Of a DNA stretch of 6,497 nt, positions 4,565 to 6,497 are shown piece after piece. The translations under genes and the position numbers were made by a program. Positions within the stretch are counted from its first letter, which is position 1; every line of letters starts with the position of its first letter. Source of the stretch: Puniceispirillum sp965657105. Its GTDB lineage: Bacteria; Pseudomonadota; Alphaproteobacteria; Puniceispirillales; Puniceispirillaceae. A model generated the notes under the pieces. The model searched no databases and was not told the DNA's origin. It saw only the letters and a program-made list of their open reading frames with translations. The stretch spans positions 1 to 6,497 of the forward strand of contig NZ_CBFHNB010000084.1 in assembly GCF_965657105.1 (NCBI RefSeq), read 5' to 3'.

Positions 4565-6086
4565 CGCTATCTATGATGCGTTGATCGTTGGTTGCGGTCC
4601 TTCTGGAGCTAGCCTTGCCAATTTTCTGGGGCTTTACGGGTTCCGCGTTCTGGTTTTAGAACGTGCGGCTTCGGCTTATCCTTTACCGCGTGCGGTGCAT
4701 CTTGATGATGAAGTCATGCGTGTATTTCAGGCAATCGGGCTTGCCGATGCAATAGATGATAAAGTGCGTATCAACGCTGGCATGCATTTTGTCGATAAAG
4801 ACCAGAATATGCTGGTTGATTGGTCCAGGCCACAATCGATTGGTCCTTATGGGTGGTATCCAAGCTATCGGTTTCATCAGCCAGATATCGAAGCCATTCT
4901 ACATCAGGGCATGACGCGGTTTAGCAACGTTGATATGCGCTGGTGTGCGACGGTGACATCGATCAGCCAAACCGAAAATCATGCTTTGATCACTTTTGAT
5001 GATAACGGTGCATCAGCACAGGCAAAGGCGCGGTTTGTAATTGGTTGTGATGGTGCGCGGTCTTTAATCCGTCACTATATATGCGCGTCAAAGGATATTG
5101 TATCCAGCGATGATATAATGCGAATTAACCGTGATGATGAAATGCATGATCTAGGGTTTGAGGAACGCTGGTTAGTGCTAGATGGGCTGTTAAAAAGGCC
5201 ACGTCCCGATCTTGGTGATTTCACCATTCAGACCTGTGATCCTGATCGCCCTAGCACCTATGCGCGTCAACCTGAAAACTGGCGCCGTTGGGAGGTTAGC
5301 CTGAAAGATGATGAAACCGATGATTATGTTCGTTCTGATGAATTTGTCTGGTCGTTTCTGGCACCGCGTGTAACAGCTGACGATATATCGATTGAGCGGC
5401 GTGCTGTTTACACGTTTCAGTCCAAACTGGCGCGCTATTGGCGTCGTGGCCGCGTGATGATTGCTGGTGATGCCGCGCATTTGACGCCGCCATTTATGGG
5501 GCAGGGCATGTGTATCGGCATTCGTGACATTGCTAATTTGGCTTGGAAGCTGGCGCATATATTACGCGGTGGAGCATTCTCGATACTCGATAGCTATGAC
5601 AGCGAACGGGCACCGCATGCGCGGGCTTATATTGAAATGGCAACATATCTGGGTAATTTGTTGAATAGTTGTGAGACAGCCGATGGTTTGCGCACGGCCT
5701 TATCCTCACCCCAGCCTCAGATGGATAACGGACAGGTCGTCGGCAATGCAAAAATGCAATCAATCGCGCCACGGCTTGGTGCGGGTATTGGTGACTCATC
5801 GGATCCATTGCGGGGCTATCGTTCGCCCCAGCCAAAACTGGCTGATGGTCGTTTGTTAGACGACCTTATTGGTTTGCGATGGGCTATTGTCAGCAGGCGC
5901 GACTATGCACCGGCACTATCGCGTGAAGATATATGTGTGGTTAGTGACGTGAATGAGCCGAACGTTACAGCGATGCTTGATGATCTAGGGGCTTTGGCTG
6001 TGATTATACGGCCAGATCGTTATATTCATGCACTTATTGATGATGCCAAATCAATATTGTCTGCGGTGGCCACTATCCCAGATTAG
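4557..6086 (+). CDS. MhpA-like FAD-dependent aromatic hydroxylase (3-(3-hydroxyphenyl)propionate hydroxylase family)
   Basis: A class A flavoprotein monooxygenase that should use NAD(P)H and oxygen to hydroxylate a phenolic ring, producing the catechol for the upstream dioxygenase. With the GTG start it has 509 residues (MhpA is about 550). Landmarks are the dinucleotide-binding GCGPSG at 12-17 ending in Glu35-Arg36, PRAVHLDDE at 44-52, the DG motif IGCDGARS near 163-169, and the GD motif GDAAHLTPPFMGQG at 304-317, which binds the FAD ribityl and pyrophosphate. A C-terminal thioredoxin-like domain at about 420-509 contains LADGRLLDDLIG. An acidic stretch at about 178-197 (SKDIVSSDDI to DDEM) looks longer than the usual link between the DG motif and the LGFEERWLVLD segment. 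An in-frame ATG at 4533 is the alternative start. The gene is second in a two-gene operon and meets DUF952 tail-to-tail. Family assignment is firm; the substrate (phenylpropionate, hydroxycinnamate, resorcinol-type or other) is not determined. Confidence 0.87.
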   Translation: MTNAIYDALIVGCGPSGASLANFLGLYGFRVLVLERAASAYPLPRAVHLDDEVMRVFQAIGLADAIDDKVRINAGMHFVDKDQNMLVDWSRPQSIGPYGWYPSYRFHQPDIEAILHQGMTRFSNVDMRWCATVTSISQTENHALITFDDNGASAQAKARFVIGCDGARSLIRHYICASKDIVSSDDIMRINRDDEMHDLGFEERWLVLDGLLKRPRPDLGDFTIQTCDPDRPSTYARQPENWRRWEVSLKDDETDDYVRSDEFVWSFLAPRVTADDISIERRAVYTFQSKLARYWRRGRVMIAGDAAHLTPPFMGQGMCIGIRDIANLAWKLAHILRGGAFSILDSYDSERAPHARAYIEMATYLGNLLNSCETADGLRTALSSPQPQMDNGQVVGNAKMQSIAPRLGAGIGDSSDPLRGYRSPQPKLADGRLLDDLIGLRWAIVSRRDYAPALSREDICVVSDVNEPNVTAMLDDLGALAVIIRPDRYIHALIDDAKSILSAVATIPD

Positions 6087-6424
6087 GCACCAAGCAAGTC
6101 GGGAAGGATATGCACCCCGTCATCGTCTAATGGCAGGTCAAAAACAGCAACAACCTTGGTCAGAGATAACGTTCCATATAGATGAGGGAAAAGCTGACCG
6201 CCTCGTGATTCTTCCCAAACGATATCAATCGCATCCGCATCTATCTGAATAAGCTTCAAATCTGCAATGCCAGCAAAGTGAAGCCGCAGGGTCTCGGCAG
6301 TTTGCGCCTGTGTTGAGAAATGAATAAACCCATCTGTTAAATCAATGCCTGCACCAGAAAATGCACCATTCTCTTCGGCCTTAGCCCAGATATCAGCAGG
6401 ACATATTTTATATATATAATTCAT
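6083..6424 (-). CDS. DUF952 family protein
   Basis: A 113-residue protein that matches the DUF952 family along its full length. Conserved blocks are the N-terminal YIYKICPADIW (3-13), DGFIHFSTQAQ (31-41, with His35) and the hallmark WEESRGGQLFPHLYG (70-84). The family is widespread in alphaproteobacteria and has no established function; from memory, solved structures have been compared to the ADP-ribosyltransferase fold, which I could not check here. No signal peptide or membrane segment is present, so it is cytoplasmic. I chose the ATG at 6424 because AGGA (6434-6431) lies 6 bases upstream; a TTG one codon earlier is possible. The start overlaps the stop of the upstream gene by one base (TGATG), so the two are probably co-transcribed and translationally coupled. 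Its stop overlaps the end of the convergent hydroxylase gene by 4 bases. Confidence 0.85.
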   Translation of the reverse strand: MNYIYKICPADIWAKAEENGAFSGAGIDLTDGFIHFSTQAQTAETLRLHFAGIADLKLIQIDADAIDIVWEESRGGQLFPHLYGTLSLTKVVAVFDLPLDDDGVHILPDLLGA

Positions 6425-6495
6425 CAATTTTCCTTAAACATATCCATGATTTTATGAACAAGCTGCCGCCGTTGATTGATGGTATCTTCGTCAAG
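6424..6495 (-). CDS. C-terminal end of an unidentified gene entering from the right edge
   Basis: A minus-strand frame open from the window edge ends at TGA (6426-6424) after 23 codons. It reads LDEDTINQRRQL then VHKIMDMFKEN, a charged helical-looking tail. The stop overlaps the DUF952 start by one base, and the DUF952 ribosome site AGGA lies inside these codons, as expected for two genes in one operon. The other frames here lack this arrangement. The fragment is too short to name a family. Confidence 0.6.
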   Translation of the reverse strand, partial: LDEDTINQRRQLVHKIMDMFKEN

Positions 6496-6497
6496 TT

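Noticed and set aside
5190..5835. Minus-strand open frames opposite the hydroxylase
   Set aside because: They have atypical composition, rich in His, Arg and Asn, as expected from reading the opposite strand of a real gene.

Overview
The window reads as part of a bacterial chromosome, most likely from an alphaproteobacterium. It carries DUF2244 and DUF952 genes, an alphaproteobacterial-style tungstate transporter and tight stop/start overlaps, with G+C near one half in the coding parts. A marine SAR116-like lineage would fit, but that is an impression and no marker gene is present to prove it.

Layout. Positions 1-566 are visibly AT-rich. They hold the 5' part of an unrecognised membrane protein gene that runs off the left edge (minus strand, start at 280), a short coding-like remnant (483-328, minus), and a cluster of GGTTAA repeats with a dyad. 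Next comes a minus-strand tungstate ABC transporter operon in the order tupB (permease), tupC (ATPase), tupA (periplasmic binding protein), read from 2809 down to 567. Both internal junctions are 8-base stop/start overlaps of the same sequence, ATGTCTGA. Upstream of tupB, in the same direction, is a DUF2244 membrane protein (3445-2924), separated by a leader of about 115 bases with a hairpin.

At 3446-3583 a divergent control region separates DUF2244 from a plus-strand pair of aromatic-catabolism genes. The first is a type I (VOC-fold) extradiol ring-cleavage dioxygenase with its metal ligands intact (3584-4564). The second is an MhpA-like FAD-dependent aromatic hydroxylase with a GTG start overlapping the dioxygenase stop (4557-6086). 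The control region has a perfect TATAAT, a poor -35 and an interrupted palindrome, which suggests an activated or induced promoter. The likely chemistry is ring hydroxylation of a phenolic acid to a catechol, followed by meta-cleavage. The substrate cannot be read from sequence, and no ring-fission hydrolase or regulator lies in the window.

The pair ends tail-to-tail, with a 4-base overlap, against a minus-strand DUF952 gene (6424-6083). DUF952 is coupled through a TGATG overlap to the last 23 codons of an unidentified gene entering from the right edge.

I see no RNA gene, CRISPR array, insertion sequence or convincing intrinsic terminator. Apart from the AT-rich left end, the window looks like ordinary metabolic chromosome. 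The most unusual points are the tupBCA order with twin junctions, the two-gene hydroxylase/type I dioxygenase unit, and the left-edge remnant and membrane ORF.
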